Source: an uncultured Clostridia bacterium
Lineage (GTDB): Bacteria > Bacillota > Clostridia > Oscillospirales > CAG-272
Direction: 5' to 3'
NCBI GenBank assembly: GCA_937895775.1
Contig: CALBLD010000352.1
Span: 1-7,604 of the forward strand
Length of the DNA: 7,604 nucleotides
Shown here: positions 6,565 through 7,604 of the stretch, piece by piece
Layout: each line of letters starts with the position of its first letter
Numbering within the stretch: position 1 is the stretch's first letter
Program-made: the position numbers and the translations under genes
The notes under the pieces: generated by a model
Told to the model about the DNA's origin: nothing
Seen by the model: the letters and a program-made list of their open reading frames with translations, nothing else
Database searches by the model: none

Positions 6565-7393
6565 ATTCTGCCGTCCGATCATTTTCCGATGCGTTTCTGA
6601 TTCTGAAATCGCTCGGTGACTGTCCGGTAACGCTTCTGAAAGTCCTGCTGAAATTACTGAAATCCGAAAAACCGCAGTTTTCGGCGACCGTCCCGACGGG
6701 CATTTCGGTTTCGGCAAGCATATGCTTTGCACCCGCGATTCTGCACGACATAAGATAGCCCATGACCGGCTTTCCCGTCACCTCACGGAAAAGATGCGAA
6801 AGTCTCGAACAGCTTATATGATATTCATCCGCAATCTCCCGCAGCGAGTAATTTTTCCTGTAATCGGTTTCGAACTTCTGTTTTATGCTGAATATCATAT
6901 CAAAATCTCCGCCGTTCTCCGACAAAAGCAGTCGCGGCTCCGCACGGCAGACAGAGAGCAGCAGCATCTGTAGCAGCAGTCCGAGCATTTTTTCCGAATA
7001 CATTCCTCCGACGTTTTTTTCTTCGCATATTCTCCGCATTGTTTCCTCTACCATTCCGGCATTTTCGCCGACAGATATTACGTGAGAGAAAAATCTCGGT
7101 CGGTTTACGAGTACCGAAAAGAGAAGTTTTGCATTGTAACCGTCCACTCCGTCAAGCGTCGGACGGATACGCAGGACATATCGGCTGTAACTGTTGTCGC
7201 ACTCGATGATCGAATGTTCTTCAAAGCGGCTTATTATGACCACACATGGTGCTTTTACGTCATATCTCACCGAATTTATCATAAAGCTTGCATTTCCGCG
7301 ATCTACGTACACTATCTGATGACAGTCATGACAGTGCGGCTCCAGTATGCCGATCCCATCCGAATAATTTGCGGTTATAACAAGATCGTTCAC
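6563..7393 (-). CDS. AraC-family transcriptional regulator with N-terminal cupin sensor
   Basis: Encodes 276 residues, typical of cupin-type AraC regulators. The N-terminal half has the sensing cupin pattern: PHCHDCHQIVYVDRG (19-33), then a strand segment, then RFEEH (56-60), with His20, His22, His25 and His60 in the pocket region. The C-terminal 100 residues form two helix-turn-helix units. The first is SLREIADEYHISCSRLSHLFREVTG (183-207), the second VGTVAENCGFSDFSNFSRTFRSVTG (233-257), followed by the usual QSPSDFR. It should bind DNA and respond to a small ligand, often a sugar in this family; the ligand is not shown here. The start is a GTG at 7393, chosen because GGAG lies 7 nt upstream. 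The open frame continues to the window edge, but only through the promoter. The regulator is divergent from the gene at the right edge, its most likely target. Confidence 0.93.
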   Translation of the reverse strand: MNDLVITANYSDGIGILEPHCHDCHQIVYVDRGNASFMINSVRYDVKAPCVVIISRFEEHSIIECDNSYSRYVLRIRPTLDGVDGYNAKLLFSVLVNRPRFFSHVISVGENAGMVEETMRRICEEKNVGGMYSEKMLGLLLQMLLLSVCRAEPRLLLSENGGDFDMIFSIKQKFETDYRKNYSLREIADEYHISCSRLSHLFREVTGKPVMGYLMSCRIAGAKHMLAETEMPVGTVAENCGFSDFSNFSRTFRSVTGQSPSDFRIRNASENDRTAE

Positions 7394-7426
7394 AGTATTT
7401 CTCCGCCCTTTCCAAGATACGTTTAC

Positions 7427-7455
7427 ATTATACACTGCTTTTTCAAAAAAAGCAA
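7427..7455 (-). promoter_or_regulatory. Promoter of the AraC-type gene with a dyad in the spacer
   Basis: On the minus strand TTGCTT (7455-7450) and a consensus TATAAT (7432-7427) are 17 bp apart. The leader would be about 27 nt. The spacer holds an 8-bp inverted repeat around a 3-bp centre (TGCTTTTT at 7436-7443, AAAAAGCA at 7447-7454). This could be a site for autoregulation, although its A/T-rich arms may simply be a curved tract. Confidence 0.6.
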
Positions 7456-7457
7456 GA

Positions 7458-7486
7458 TTTACATAATAAACAGCAAAAGTTTTATA
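7458..7486 (+). promoter_or_regulatory. Possible promoter of the right-edge gene
   Basis: TTTACA (7458-7463) and TTTATA (7481-7486) are 17 bp apart on the plus strand. The match is moderate and the region is A/T-rich, so chance is possible. If used, transcription begins near 7494 and the message would include both arms of the inverted repeat at 7495-7540. Confidence 0.3.
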
Positions 7487-7494
7487 ACACTTTT

Positions 7495-7546
7495 TCTCCC
7501 GGTGTGATAAAGTATACACAAAGACTGATTTATCGGGAGATACCGG
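7495..7546 (+). promoter_or_regulatory. Inverted repeats covering the ribosome binding site of the right-edge gene
   Basis: TCTCCCG (7495-7501) is the exact reverse complement of CGGGAGA (7534-7540), which contains the GGGAG ribosome binding site. A second pair, CCGGT (7499-7503) with ACCGG (7542-7546), overlaps the first, so only one can form at a time. Between the arms lies TGTG-N10-CACA (7503-7520), which could be an operator half-palindrome for the AraC-type protein or another regulator. Whether it works as RNA or DNA depends on where transcription starts. Confidence 0.35.
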
Positions 7547-7547
7547 A

Positions 7548-7604
7548 ATGAGCAACAAAGTATATTTTACAAAAGACGAATTCATCAAAGCAAATGACAG
7601 CATA
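7548..7604 (+). CDS. N-terminus of an unidentified protein, cut by the window edge
   Basis: An ATG at 7548 is preceded by GGGAG at 8-nt spacing and opens a frame of 19 codons to the end of the window, beginning MSNKVYFTKDEF. The good ribosome site and the divergent position relative to the AraC-type regulator support a real gene and a regulatory link. The opening MSxKVYFT vaguely recalls the start of DUF362-type proteins, but 19 residues are too few for an assignment. Confidence 0.65.
   Translation, partial: MSNKVYFTKDEFIKANDSI

Noticed and set aside
7394..7603. 70-codon N-terminal extension of the AraC-type gene to the window edge
   Set aside because: It would read through the promoter at 7427-7455 and the divergent gene's control region. 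The cupin domain begins just after the GTG at 7393, which has its own ribosome site.

Overview
The window looks like chromosomal DNA from a Clostridia-type member of the Bacillota. The base composition is moderate. Promoters are sigma-A-like with TTGACA/TATAAT boxes, Shine-Dalgarno sites are purine-rich, and hairpin-plus-T-run terminators sit behind most genes. The proteins also fit: a lipobox-anchored CotH/lamin-tail lipoprotein, an ammonium transporter fused to a PII protein, and an AraC-type regulator. I see no phage, transposon, CRISPR, tRNA or rRNA signal. Base and codon use look even across the genes.

Layout, left to right. Bases 1-50 hold nothing I can name. Three minus-strand genes follow. 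They are a radical SAM enzyme of the TIGR01212 (YhcC/YtqA-like) family (51-1001), a 954-residue secreted lipoprotein with three lamin-tail domains, a chitobiase/hexosaminidase C-terminal-type domain and a CotH kinase domain (1062-3926), and a small Cys/His-rich DUF4186 protein (4090-4479). The lipoprotein and the DUF4186 gene each have a good promoter of their own. The radical SAM gene has none that I can see and lies behind a 25-nt perfect palindrome. A gene-free stretch (4480-4793) holds the divergent promoters of the DUF4186 gene and of amt. It also holds a leader of about 147 nt ahead of amt with two strong hairpins, the second resembling an intrinsic terminator.

The plus-strand amt gene (4794-6512) encodes an 11-helix Amt channel with a complete PII signalling domain fused at the C-terminus, so transporter and regulator are one polypeptide. 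A shared hairpin terminator separates it from a convergent AraC-family regulator (6563-7393, minus). That regulator is divergent from a gene cut off by the right edge (7548 onward, plus), probably its target. The spacer between the two holds a promoter dyad and an inverted repeat that could hide the ribosome binding site of the edge gene.

The most notable item is the ammonium module: a fused Amt-PII protein that lacks the uridylylated T-loop tyrosine, behind a structured leader that may control transcription elongation. The genes do not otherwise form one obvious pathway.
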